Below, in pieces: positions 12,518-22,794 of a DNA stretch of 60,000 bases. This DNA comes from Nematostella vectensis (taxonomy: Eukaryota; Cnidaria; Anthozoa; Actiniaria; Edwardsiidae). Within the stretch, counting starts at the first letter, position 1. Each line of letters opens with the position of its first letter. The stretch lies in assembly GCF_932526225.1 (NCBI RefSeq), contig NC_064036.1, forward strand, positions 10,053,519 to 10,113,518, written 5' to 3'. Below the pieces are notes generated by a model that saw only the letters and a program-made list of their open reading frames with translations, did not search any database and was not told where the DNA came from. A program made the position numbers and the translations under genes.

Positions 12518-12755
12518 AGATACTCCTACCCCCCTCTCAATAGGCTAAAGAAGACGCCGCCTCGCGCACGTTCGATTGCGCGCGCACGCTAATTTTTGCC
12601 GGCGTCCCGTCCTGAAGAGGACGTGAAAAAGCATGAAATGCCGTCCTGAACAGGATGCGACGCCGGTAAGAAAAGCGTGCGCGCGCAATCGAACGTGCGC
12701 GTTGCGTCGTGGATCTAAATCACCCTATTGAATGGGGGAAGGGGGGTACCTCTGA
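12518..12755. mobile_element. GC-rich long-hairpin MITE
   Basis: Two arms of about 75 bp are near-perfect inverted copies: 12535-12608 (CAATAGG, GACGCCGCC, CGCACGTTCGATTGCGCGCG, GCCGGCGTC) and 12658-12732 in reverse. Weaker inversion extends outward to AGA..TACC/GGTA..TCT. The ~50-bp loop has two copies of CCGTCCTGAA-G/C-AGGA. The architecture is that of a non-autonomous inverted-repeat element; the superfamily is not identifiable because the ends and TSD are blurred. Confidence 0.7.
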
Positions 12756-12879
12756 GAAAAAGCTGATATTGCATCTAACGTAGAAAAACCCTGTGTTTTA
12801 TCAAGCATTTTTAGGCGTGATTGTAGTTCGATTTCCCTTTGCCCTAAAAACCCGAATGAAGCTGATCTTTAGACATTTT

Positions 12880-13060
12880 TACTCGAATAACTCGAAATTA
12901 AAATCCTGATAACTCGAACTCAAAACCCTGAAAACTCGAACCCAAATCCTGATAATTCAAAATCACCCTGATAACTCGAACTCAAAACCTTGATAACTCG
13001 AACTTAAATCCCCGATAACTCGAACTCAAAACCCTGATAATTCGAAAAAAAACCCTGTTC
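12880..13060. repeat. Degenerate ~20-bp tandem repeat
   Basis: About eight imperfect copies of CTGATAACTCGAACTCAAAAC, with single-base changes and a few shortened units. No CRISPR-like spacer pattern. The array abuts a TTAA-element copy on its right. Confidence 0.75.
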
Positions 13061-13095
13061 CCGGTTTCCCTCAAACTTTTCTCTCGTTTTTCCTA

Positions 13096-13613
13096 TTTTA
13101 ACACATTGACCCCTCAAACGGCCTGTACCGGCCTTTAGATGTACCCACAACCCCAAAAATTCATAAATGCAAAATAAACACAACAAGATAAAGATACTCA
13201 GGCATCAGTCTAGGGATAGGGATAAATGGTTTTGAAGATATGCATCCGACCAAGGTGATAGCAACTACTTATTAGCCAAATAATAGCTCAGATTCTTGGA
13301 CAAACTTCATATCGAACAAGGAAAAAAAGCAGAATCACCCCTCTCAACAAAACTCTCAAAATACAACACAAAGGAGAGAGATCAGCAAACACAGCCCAAG
13401 ACACAAATAGATACCTTTATTCTGATCCTTCAGGTTCATTTCTATGGCCTCAAAATACAATGTCCACTCCTTGAAGGCTTGTGAAACCATTTGGATGCCA
13501 TTAAGGATTGCAAAGCATTCTGGGAGATCCAGAGAAAATTCACGAGGGAAGGGCCAGTCAACACTCCTCTTGAAACAAATAATTGGTACTTTGCGCCGAA
13601 TTCTCTACTAGGC
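13096..13613. mobile_element. Truncated copy of TTAA-type non-autonomous element
   Basis: Starts TTAACACATTGACCCCTCAA and is homologous, block by block, to the left half of the complete 1-kb element at 55792-56800. Shared blocks include GGCCTGTACCGGC, AAAATAAACACAACAAGAT, the AGAGAGATCAGCAAACACAG block and GGCCAGTCAACACTCCTCT. The right half and terminal repeat are missing, so this is a fossil fragment. Confidence 0.75.
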
Positions 13614-13827
13614 TTAGGGCACGTTTTTTTTACTCGTGATTCCGAAATGAGAATGATTTCAATAGAAAATGCGCGCGTTCGTTTATCCCGCACTCCCATT
13701 CTGGAATGGAATGAAGGCCATTCCACCCATTCTGCTACCTGTAGCAGAATGACTCGACGAATCCCATTCTGAACATTCTCTACCAACCATTTCCATTCCA
13801 GAATGATAGGGAAAAAACGCGCCCTTA
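13614..13827. mobile_element. PIF/Harbinger-like MITE
   Basis: A 208-bp element (13617-13824) flanked by TTA on both sides. Termini are inverted: GGGCACGTTTTTT at the left and, reverse-complemented, GGGCGCGTTTTTT at the right. A 3-bp TTA target duplication with GGGC-starting ends fits the PIF/Harbinger superfamily (known). Internal CATTCTGGAATGG/CCATTCCAGAATG inversions add secondary structure. No coding capacity. Confidence 0.6.
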
Positions 13828-13989
13828 GTTTTCCTTTGCACGGCCAACCATATTGAGCCGTATGTTTCACAGCCCAGACGTGCCAGGAGTTTGAGGAAGG
13901 TTGAGGAATGACAGTTGTATACCCCGTGAAGCACAAGTTCAATCTGACATTCCAGATGGCTGTCGTCTAGCCAAACGATGCTGAACACT

Positions 13990-15450
13990 TGAGGACCTGT
14001 ATACAGTATCCCTATCCGAACGTTCAGTCTGGCATACCGTGCACTTTTCTCGAAACCTCAATCATCCCCAAGATAAAGGCGGCGGTCAGCGTGAGGCTTC
14101 AGTGTATTTTGGTCAGCATCTTTGCCTGTTTTCGTTTCATGGATTGCGCTTGGCGTTATAGGTCCTGGAGCGTTATTGGCGGGAGGACAGGCACAACCTG
14201 GTTGACGTGCCTCAGACAATGTTATCGATGTTATCCAGCCCACCACAGAGGCCACGCGGCAGCTGTAGCGCCTTACCTGGCATGGTGAAACGTTCCTGGC
14301 CGGCGCACGTTTGCTTCAGCGTGAGACCTTGTAAGGCTATTTCAAGTGGGGCGTGCCCTAAGGTGCTTTTATATGCTTCCACAGTTTCCGAACCCCGCTT
14401 GGGTAAGGGTCAAACCACGCTTGGTAATTGGCTGCTTTGAGGCGCGCGCTCCCATCTTACATGTGAAGTATACCAACTATCGTTTGGTCACATTTGCGAG
14501 ATAGCAAGCTCATACTTGACGTCGGCCCATTCCTCCTCAAAGACGTCCATTTTTGTAAGGTTGGATTGACGCCATATGCTGTTCCTGACATTTCGAGGTG
14601 GGACGCTCTTCACTGCCACCATTTTCTACTGTGATAGTGCCAAACCAACGCACGTTCAAAGGGCCTCTTCCCTTTGCTAGATCATGTGTTGGCGGAGTCG
14701 ACTGGCTAGCTACTCTAGTGCAGTCTGGGTCTTGTTTGTTCATAATGATGGACTCTGCCAGAGCATCTATCTTGTGTTCAATAAACGTTAGGTTCAGCCA
14801 GTCCTCTATAGGCTTGACTGCTGGTATGCAGAGGCAATGGTGTTGCGTTTGGGCCTTAATCGGGTTGGGCCTCAATCGCAGATAGTGCGGCATATTGTTG
14901 TTTTCCAAGCTTCCCGAATGCTTTGGCTCCCAAGCTGTCTCGGGTCGCCACTTGTACCCAGACATCTTGTTGCGCCACTCTCTTTACCTCGGATTTCGCT
15001 CCACAAGTTCCATTACCGCATCGGGCAGCGCTTTTTCGTAGATGGCATCAGTCAACATATATCACAGCGCTATGTTGGTGTTCTCAAACACGAGCCCCGT
15101 CTGCATGTTGGCCTGTCGCGGACTACACACTTGAGGCCTCGTCGTCAGGGCGAGAACATTTACTTACGATACGCACAGCGAGATCTAGGCCTTGGGATCT
15201 GCGGGTCTTTGGTACCCTTGCTAGAGTGCGGGAACTTTCTTACCGACGTTATACAAGACCTCCCTCGCCATGGCATTGATCAGCTCACCCAAGTTGAGCA
15301 GCTCGGGCGTCGTGATCGCTTTCTCCTCGTTTTGCTCCAAGTGCTATCCTATCTCTTTACCTCTCACGGAAGTGTAAGAGTGGCAGGCATCAGCGAACTC
15401 CCATCCTGTACTGCACGCAGCGCCTCAAATCATTCTCGCTATTCTGAACC
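13990..15450 (-). pseudogene. Unidentified decayed coding-like relic
   Basis: Minus-strand frames read coding-like but with stops and frame changes. One open block is at 14965-14537 (142 codons, containing IPAVKPIEDWLNLTFIEHKI). An upstream stretch at about 15330-15010 reads TPELLNLGELINAMAREVLY and then, after breaks, ALPDAVMELVERNPR. No family is recognised. Local base composition is GC-richer than the flanks. It may be part of a dead transposon or captured sequence; the chance of mere noise is real. Confidence 0.3.
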
Positions 15451-15594
15451 TTGACTTGGCTTGCGCCAATCGCCAGATGTCCCCCCTCCCCCCCTACCCA
15501 CCCCCTTTCAGTGGGATGTTTGTCTGCAAGCTCCTGTGGGACGTGACCTATCTAATCCGGAAGGGTTAAACTCTTATATAGTTTAGTGCCTTGT

Positions 15595-15843
15595 GTTGTT
15601 TCACCTCTTGGCACATTGGGACGCAGGAGAGCTGGCAAGCCCGTTCTCTATCCTTATTTGCCTAAGATTCTCCGGAGGTAATTATAGTTGCGTTTTAGCA
15701 CGAATTCTAACTTGGAGGCGTTCAGTCATAATCCAACAGATGGTAGCTTCGCAGCATTGGCTTTTCAGCCAAGTGCAAATGCCAATTGCGGTTCCTCTTG
15801 TACTGAGCAGAATTACTATTGCAACAGCACATCACCAGTAGGA

Positions 15844-15878
<35 letters not shown>

Positions 15879-16008
15879 TCCACGTACCCTTGGGTGAACA
15901 ATCCAACACTTGGCGAATTCTGTTTCGCAATGATAGGAAAAGCCGACATCGAAGGATAAAAAAGCGACGTCGCTATGAACGCTTGGCTGTCATAAGCCAG
16001 TTTATTTT
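15595..16008 (-). pseudogene. 28S rRNA 3'-region pseudogene fragment
   Basis: The reverse complement matches the highly conserved 3' part of eukaryotic 28S rRNA. In order it contains AGCGTTCATAGCGACGTCGC, ATCCTTCGATGTCGGC, GGGTTTAGACCGTCGTGAGA, CAGGTTAGTTTTA, a sarcin-ricin-loop equivalent CTCAGTACAAGAGGAACCGC, and ACCATCTGTTGGATTATGAC. Several short deletions (for example just after GTTCACCC and after GAACCGCA) and a substitution inside the sarcin-ricin loop (normally TACGAGAGG) mean it is not functional rRNA. The part beyond about 15700 toward lower coordinates is less certain. On its 5' side it is bounded by A-rich tracts (T-runs on the plus strand at 16006-16042). Confidence 0.85.
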
Positions 16009-16054
16009 TTTTTGTTTGGTTTCGGGATTTTTTTTTTTTTTGTTTTAGCTGCAT

Positions 16055-17748
16055 GCAATCTACTTTTGCGAGAAAAGTAAGAATACGTGCAAGGCCAAAA
16101 CCTCCCAGTCAGCTACTAAACTCCGCGAGTGCATCGCAAAGTCTACCTGTCCGAGCGGCCTTCAGTACAGACCAAGGCCCCACATCAGGCAAGACAGAGC
16201 CTTCCAGGCCGCGATGACTGAGATCTGCCGCGAAGCAGAACAGGAAATTCTCAACCTTATGGTCAACCAACAGGAGAAAAACATTGCTGAGGACGATGCC
16301 ACCTTGCGCTCCCTCGAAGCCAAAGTTCCCTCCACAGACCTAGACCTACACAAGAGAATCTCTGCTGCCTCGAAAAGATCGACCAAACGACCTCACAGAC
16401 CACAGCAGAAAATGCCAGACCTAGCCACCGTGCAGGAAAAGTTTAACGAGCTTCAGACACTTCTAAGCAGCCTCAAATCATCTTGTAATAATTTTGAGTA
16501 ATCAAATAAAACAAGAAATTAGCTGTACAAATGTGTTCTAAATGACTCAAAACACCTAGCACGCACCAAAAAGCGCTAAACCTACAGGTCGAGCAAACGC
16601 TCCTGTAGACGCAAATTATTAAAGAACGACAAATTCCACCATACTCGACATATAAATAATATGTCATCAAAGGTTTTGTCACCTCATGAATCACGTCTAC
16701 TAGCAAAAGGGTTAAAATTTATCCCTACCCCTCCTATACCAGCTTCTAACAAAAGCTTGCTCAAAGACTTTAAAGTCTTCGCCCGCACAATGCGACTTCA
16801 ATACAAATACGCTGATTTCAAATCCGAGCCACACCAGTTCTTTGTTAAGTCTCTAAGGCAACCGCCACCACAGCCCTCCGTGGCTCTTGAGACATATTTA
16901 GAACTAACTAAATCGGAATTAGCTTATTTATTTTTCGAAGCGCAAAGTGATAATATCACTACAGGCGAAAGGCAAGCCCTAAATGATCTCAAAAATATCA
17001 TAAAGAAAGCTGACAAAGGAACCACTACAGTCATTTGCGACACTTCTAGAAAAATCAAAGAAGGCACCGAACAACTTTCTAGATGAGAAGTTTTATCAAC
17101 CGCTTTCTAAATCATTTTGGAAGAAACTGCTAAAAAAAAGCTCAAAGAATCGTTGATTCACTGAGAACAGGCGGTTTTATCGACAAAATGACTTACAAGT
17201 GGCTCAACGACCGTCAAAAACCTATCCGGATACCCGAATTTTACACTCACTAAAATTCACAAGAAAGTTCCGATAGGCTGACCAATCGTTTCAGGGAGCG
17301 GGGCCCCACAGAGCGTATATCGTATATATCTTTGTAGATTCACTTCTACAACCTATAGCGCAAAAACAAAAGTCTTATCTCAAGGACACAACGCACTTTA
17401 TCAACTTTATCGAGTCAACAGTCATCCCTGACGTTTTTAACATCGTTCGATGTTTGTGCTCTCTATAACAACATCCCCCAAGGTGAAAGTATGGAAGTAG
17501 TCTGTCAACAATACGAACAACACTATAACCCCGCGCTACCCGTCCCCACAGAATCTCTGAGGGAACTTATGGGGCTTATACTGAACGAAAACTCTTTCAA
17601 GTTCAATGACAAGCACTACCTACAAACGCACGGCATCGAGATGGGTACTAAAATGGCCGTAGCTTTCTCTGCCATTTATATGGCACATATTGAGGAAGAA
17701 CTCCTACGCCTTAGTCCCTACAAACCGCTAGTCTGGTAGAGGTTTATT
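16055..17748 (+). pseudogene. Penelope-like element, N-terminal region and RT fingers (decayed, left half)
   Basis: First a block at about 16055-16501 reads TKLRECIAKSTCPSGLQYRP..., a helical N-terminal region. Then 16661-17086 has SSKVLSPHESRLLAKGLKFI.PTP and IIKKADKGTTTVICD, the classic PLE RT starting motifs. About 17240-17470 gives YTLTKIHKK, PIVSG, QKSYLKDTTHFINFIEST and the remnant of DVCALYNNIP through frameshifts. 17491-17748 has HGIEMGTKMAVAFSAIYMAH then PLVW-stop-RFI. PLEs encode a telomerase-related RT, often with a GIY-YIG nuclease. Stops and frameshifts make it dead. The other half resumes at 27416 after a LINE insertion. Confidence 0.85.
17744..17748. repeat. LINE target-site duplication (left copy)
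   Basis: TTATT occurs here and at 27416-27420. Keeping one copy rejoins the PLE in frame as R-F-I-D-D, showing that the LINE insertion made this 5-bp duplication. Confidence 0.7.
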
Positions 17749-17802
17749 ACAATACAATACAATACAATACAGTACAATACAATACAATACAATACAATAA
17801 AC
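17749..17802 (-). repeat. Pentanucleotide tail of the LINE
   Basis: (AATAC)n with one variant unit, equal to (TATTG)n on the LINE strand. It sits exactly at the LINE 3' end beside the target duplication. Simple-repeat 3' tails are known in CR1/L2-like non-LTR elements. Confidence 0.75.
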
Positions 17803-19710
17803 TTTATTTAAGGAGGGTTTCATATTAACCTTTTACAGTTTTATAATATATGGCCCTCCCTATATCTAAGTACCTATGATAATAATAAAAAACTATGTTA
17901 GACATTTACGGAAATACAAAGGGGAAACTTGGAAATTAAACTATACAAGACATCACTAATACTACATCTTGATAAAGCAACTAAAAACTAACTACAAAAA
18001 CAGGTAGACGTCAACATAGAAACAAGTACAAACAGACAAACATTAATTAACATGCAATAACAATTAACATGAGAATGGATAACCGGTTTTAGGATAAGTA
18101 ACAGCGGCAGTCTATATAAAAACGGCATGTATGGCAAAAAAGTTGTTTTAAGTGAGATACTGAGTTAAGGTGAGAGTGGAAAATATCACAGACTTTTTTC
18201 TTAGCAAGACTTGTAACGTTTTGTAGTTGATTGAGATTTAAAATACGGGAGACAGCAAGTTGTTTAAGGCTGGGGGGTAGAAGGTTAAAAAGAGAAACTG
18301 CAGAAAAGGAAAAGGTGCGTTTGCCAGCATCAGTCCTGGGCTGGGGGAGCACGAGATTGTGTGAAGTCGACGATCTCGTTCTCCGTTCATGCGAAACAAA
18401 AGAAAACTTTGAACGCAAACAAAGAGGGGAATCCGGATTAATCAGGATTGAAAAAAGAGTCAATAATTTCCTTTGCTTTATCAAATCCCAAATGGGGAGC
18501 CAGTTTAGACGAGAAAAGAGCGAAACAGACGGGACGGAAAAATCTTCAGACAAAATAGTGCGCGCAGCGCGCTTCTGAGAGCGTAGAAGTTAAAGCTGGA
18601 GGGTTTGTGAGCAGTTGCCCCAAACGCTAGCACAGTAGAGGAACTGACTATGAATACAGGCATTGTAGTAATGTATTGCACCAGCTGGCGTCAGGAAGGG
18701 AGCAATACGGCGTAGTAGGGATATGCGGCTATTAATCTTTTTGCATAAGTGCTCGACATGAGGTTCCCAGGTGAGGTGGTTATCAAACACCACTCCAAGA
18801 ACCCGCGCACTGTTTACTTGCTCAATTGGACAACTGTTTAAGGTTACTGAAAGAGAGGATTCAGCCAGATTTGATATTTTTTGGTGGGAACCAATTAACA
18901 TTGATTTAGTTTTCTTGGTGTTGAGTACCATACGATTTAGTGTAGCCCATTTATGTACATCGATTGCCAGTTTATTTAGTTTAAGTTCAACATCAGGCAC
19001 ACTGGGGCCGGAAATCACAAATGTGGTATCGTCTGCAAACATTGTAGTATCGGTAACAAGGTCAGAGGAGAGAAAAAGGGGCAAGTCATTGATGAATAGA
19101 AGGAAAAACAAAGGACCGAGAATACTGCCTTGTGGAACTCCCACATTAATGGGTAGTGCATTCGATAAAACTCCTTTGAAGCACGTTTTCTGAGTGTGTC
19201 CAGAAAGGTAAGACTTAAACCATTTGAGTGTTAGTTCATCGCACCCATACAAACCAAGCTTCAATAGGAGGGTGTTGTGATCAACCAAATCAAAAGCCTT
19301 CTTCAGGTCAATCAGGAGCATACCACTTAGAAGTCCACTATCCATATTCTTTAGAATGGAATCAGAGAGATTTATAGTGGCCAGTTCGCATGAACGGAAC
19401 CACCGGAAACCAAATTGAAAATCTGTCAGAAGGTCTTGTGAAGTAAGAAAATAATAAAAACTAGTATGGGTGTGGCGCTCGAGAACTTTAGATAGGATAC
19501 AAAGTACGGAGATGGGACGAAAATTCGTACGGTCAAAAAGAGACCCATCCTTAAAAAGTGGTGACACTTTCGCACTTTTCCAAGGATCAGGAAAAACACA
19601 AGAGGAAATACTCAGGTTTAGGATTTTAGTCAAGGAAAGGAAAATTTTAGGAGCTGCTGATCTGATAAAAAAAACCGTTCAACTCGTCCAACCCGGCAGC
19701 CTTACCAATG

Positions 19711-19720
19711 TCTAAACGAG
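19711..19720. repeat. 10-bp target-site duplication of palindromic array (left)
   Basis: TCTAAACGAG here is identical to 25835-25844. Both copies belong to the interrupted LINE; the next base (A) is also shared, so 10-11 bp. This identifies 19721-25834 as a single inserted unit. Confidence 0.88.
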
Positions 19721-22700
19721 AACTTTAGAAGCACACTAGCATACACACATTGGCACCAGTCGGGCCAAGACGGGACGCTAGCACAGTCTATTACCCGTGC
19801 AGTTCGGCAACCATGGACAGCTGTTTCGTCCTTATTAGGACTCGTCAGCATGGCATAGCCGGTTTGCCTCAGTTAAACTTCATCGGCAAAATAAACTGCA
19901 GGGCGACTTCGACTCGAACGAAGTGCTTTAAACCACAGCTCAGATCCATGTGGGATCTAGAGCTGCGACCGGGCTAGCGTGATGCCAATTGTGCGGATCA
20001 CGCATACGACCTTTGCTAGTCTAAAACTCCGTCGGATAGCCAAACTATCCTTGCGAGTATGTATACATAAATGTGAACTTTAGAAGCACACTAGCATACA
20101 CACATTGGCACCAGTCGGGCCAAGACGGGACGCTAGCACAGTCTATTACCCGTGCAGTTCGGCAACCATGGACAGCTGTTTCGTCCTTATTAGGACTCGT
20201 CAGCATGGCATAGCCGGTTTGCCTCAGTTAAACTTCATCGGCAAAATAAACTGCAGGGCGACTTCGACTCGAACGAAGTGCTTTAAACCACAGCTCAGAT
20301 CCATGTGGGATCTAGAGCTGCGACCGGGCTAGCGTGATGCCAATTGTGCGGATCACGCATACGACCTTTGCTAGTCTAAAACTCCGTCGGATAGCCAAAC
20401 TATCCTTGCGAGTATGTATACATAAATGTGAACTTTAGAAGCACACTAGCATACACACATTGGCACCAGTCGGGCCAAGACGGGACGCTAGCACAGTCTA
20501 TTACCCATGCAGTTCGGCAACCATGGACAGCTGTTTCGTCCTTATTAGGACTCGTCAGCATGGCATAGCCGGTTTGCCTCAGTTAAACTTCATCGGCAAA
20601 ATAAACTGCAGGGCGACTTCGACTCGAACGAAGTGCTTTAAACCACAGCTCAGATCCATGTGGGATCTAGAGCTGCGACCGGGCTAGCGTGATGCCAATT
20701 GTGCGGATCACGCATACGACCTTTGCTAGTCTAAAACTCCGTCGGATAGCCAAACTATCCTTGCGAGTATGTATACATAAATGTGAACTTTAGAAGCACA
20801 CTAGCATACACACATTGGCACCAGTCGGGCCAAGACGGGACGCTAGCACAGTCTATTACCCGTGCAGTTCGGCAACCATGGACAGCTGTTTCGTCCTTAT
20901 TAGGACTCGTCAGCATGGCATAGCCGGTTTGCCTCAGTTAAACTTCATCGGCAAAATAAACTGCAGGGCGACTTCGACTCGAACGAAGTGCTTTAAACCA
21001 CAGCTCAGATCCATGTGGGATCTAGAGCTGCGACCGGGCTAGCGTGATGCCAATTGTGCGGATCACGCATACGACCTTTGCTAGTCTAAAACTCCGTCGG
21101 ATAGCCAAACTATCCTTGCGAGTATGTATACATAAATGTGAACTTTAGAAGCACACTAGCATACACACATTGGCACCAGTCGGGCCAAGACGGGACGCTA
21201 GCACAGTCTATTACCCGTGCAGTTCGGCAACCATGGACAGCTGTTTCGTCCTTATTAGGACTCGTCAGCATGGCATAGCCGGTTTGCCTCAGTTAAACTT
21301 CATCGGCAAAATAAACTGCAGGGCGACTTCGACTCGAACGAAGTGCTTTAAACCACAGCTCAGATCCATGTGGGATCTAGAGCTGCGACCGGGCTAGCGT
21401 GATGCCAATTGTGCGGATCACGCATACGACCTTTGCTAGTCTAAAACTCCGTCGGATAGCCAAACTATCCTTGCGAGTATGTATACATAAATGTGAACTT
21501 TAGAAGCACACTAGCATACACACATTGGCACCAGTCGGGCCAAGACGGGACGCTAGCACAGTCTATTACCCGTGCAGTTCGGCAACCATGGACAGCTGTT
21601 TCGTCCTTATTAGGACTCGTCAGCATGGCATAGCCGGTTTGCCTCAGTTAAACTTCATCGGCAAAATAAACTGCAGGGCGACTTCGACTCGAACGAAGTG
21701 CTTTAAACCACAGCTCAGATCCATGTGGGATCTAGAGCTGCGACCGGGCTAGCGTGATGCCAATTGTGCGGATCACGCATACGACCTTTGCTAGTCTAAA
21801 ACTCCGTCGGATAGCCAAACTATCCTTGCGAGTATGTATACATAAATGTGAACTTTAGAAGCACACTAGCATACACACATTGGCACCAGTCGGGCCAAGA
21901 CGGGACGCTAGCACAGTCTATTACCCGTGCAGTTCGGCAACCATGGACAGCTGTTTCGTCCTTATTAGGACTCGTCAGCATGGCATAGCCGGTTTGCCTC
22001 AGTTAAACTTCATCGGCAAAATAAACTGCAGGGCGACTTCGACTCGAACGAAGTGCTTTAAACCACAGCTCAGATCCATGTGGGATCTAGAGCTGCGACC
22101 GGGCTAGCGTGATGCCAATTGTGCGGATCACGCATACGACCTTTGCTAGTCTAAAACTCCGTCGGATAGCCAAACTATCCTTGCGAGTATGTATACATAA
22201 ATGTGAACTTTAGAAGCACACTAGCATACACACATTGGCACCAGTCGGGCCAAGACGGGACGCTAGCACAGTCTATTACCCGTGCAGTTCGGCAACCATG
22301 GACAGCTGTTTCGTCCTTATTAGGACTCGTCAGCATGGCATAGCCGGTTTGCCTCAGTTAAACTTCATCGGCAAAATAAACTGCAGGGCGACTTCGACTC
22401 GAACGAAGTGCTTTAAACCACAGCTCAGATCCATGTGGGATCTAGAGCTGCGACCGGGCTAGCGTGATGCCAATTGTGCGGATCACGCATACGACCTTTG
22501 CTAGTCTAAAACTCCGTCGGATAGCCAAACTATCCTTGCGAGTATGTATACATAAATGTGAACTTTAGAAGCACACTAGCATACACACATTGGCACCAGT
22601 CGGGCCAAGACGGGACGCTAGCACAGTCTATTACCCGTGCAGTTCGGCAACCATGGACAGCTGTTTCGTCCTTATTAGGACTCGTCAGCATGGCATAGCC

Positions 22701-22776
22701 GGTTTGCCTCAGTTAAACTTCATCGGCAAAATAAACTGCAGGGCGACTTCGACTCGAACGAAGTGCTTTAAACCAC
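19721..22776 (-). repeat. Left tandem arm, 355-bp units
   Basis: Units repeat every 355 bp (landmark positions 19750, 20105, 20460, 20815, 21170, 21525, 21880, 22235, 22590). They are almost identical; the only variant noticed is a G-to-A change near 20507. The ribozyme sense strand is minus. The last unit is cut at 22776, where the array folds back. Confidence 0.95.
19805..19861 (-). ncRNA. Type I hammerhead ribozyme (left arm, copy 1 of 9)
   Basis: On the minus strand: stem I 5' strand CGGC-TATG-CCATG, core CTGACGA, stem II GTCC/GGAC with loop TAATAA, core GAAA, minimal stem III AC-AGCT-GT (2 bp), cleavage triplet GTC, stem I 3' strand CATGG-TT-GCCG. All invariant core residues are present. 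Predicted cleavage is after the C of GTC (plus-strand 19816/19815). Further copies follow at +355-bp steps: starts 20160, 20515, 20870, 21225, 21580, 21935, 22290, 22645. Confidence 0.92.
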
Positions 22777-22794
22777 TGAGCTGTGGTTTAAAGC
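22765..22794. repeat. Palindrome centre of the array
   Basis: GCTTTAAACCAC - TGAGCT - GTGGTTTAAAGC: the direct arm turns into the inverted arm around a 6-bp spacer (22777-22782). The position within the unit differs from the outer ends, so the fold-back point is not a unit boundary. Confidence 0.95.

Larger units (their letters stand above)
17749..19720 (-). pseudogene. LINE (CR1/L2-like) reverse transcriptase and 3' end
   Basis: 3' half of a non-LTR retrotransposon. The RT block at 19633-18590 shows LNLSISSCVFPDPWKSAKVS, PISVLCILSKVLER, DLKKAFDLVDH, GVPQGSILGPLFFLLFINDL, the catalytic FADDTTF near 19030, and the thumb. A C-terminal region follows at about 18553-18089, then a 3' UTR and a TATTG tail. 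Just upstream of the RT block, an 8-nt A run (19671-19678 on the plus strand) shifts the frame relative to GKAAGLDELNGFF. Clade placement (CR1/L2/Jockey) is inference. The upstream endonuclease half lies at 25835-27415, beyond the palindromic array. Confidence 0.85.
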
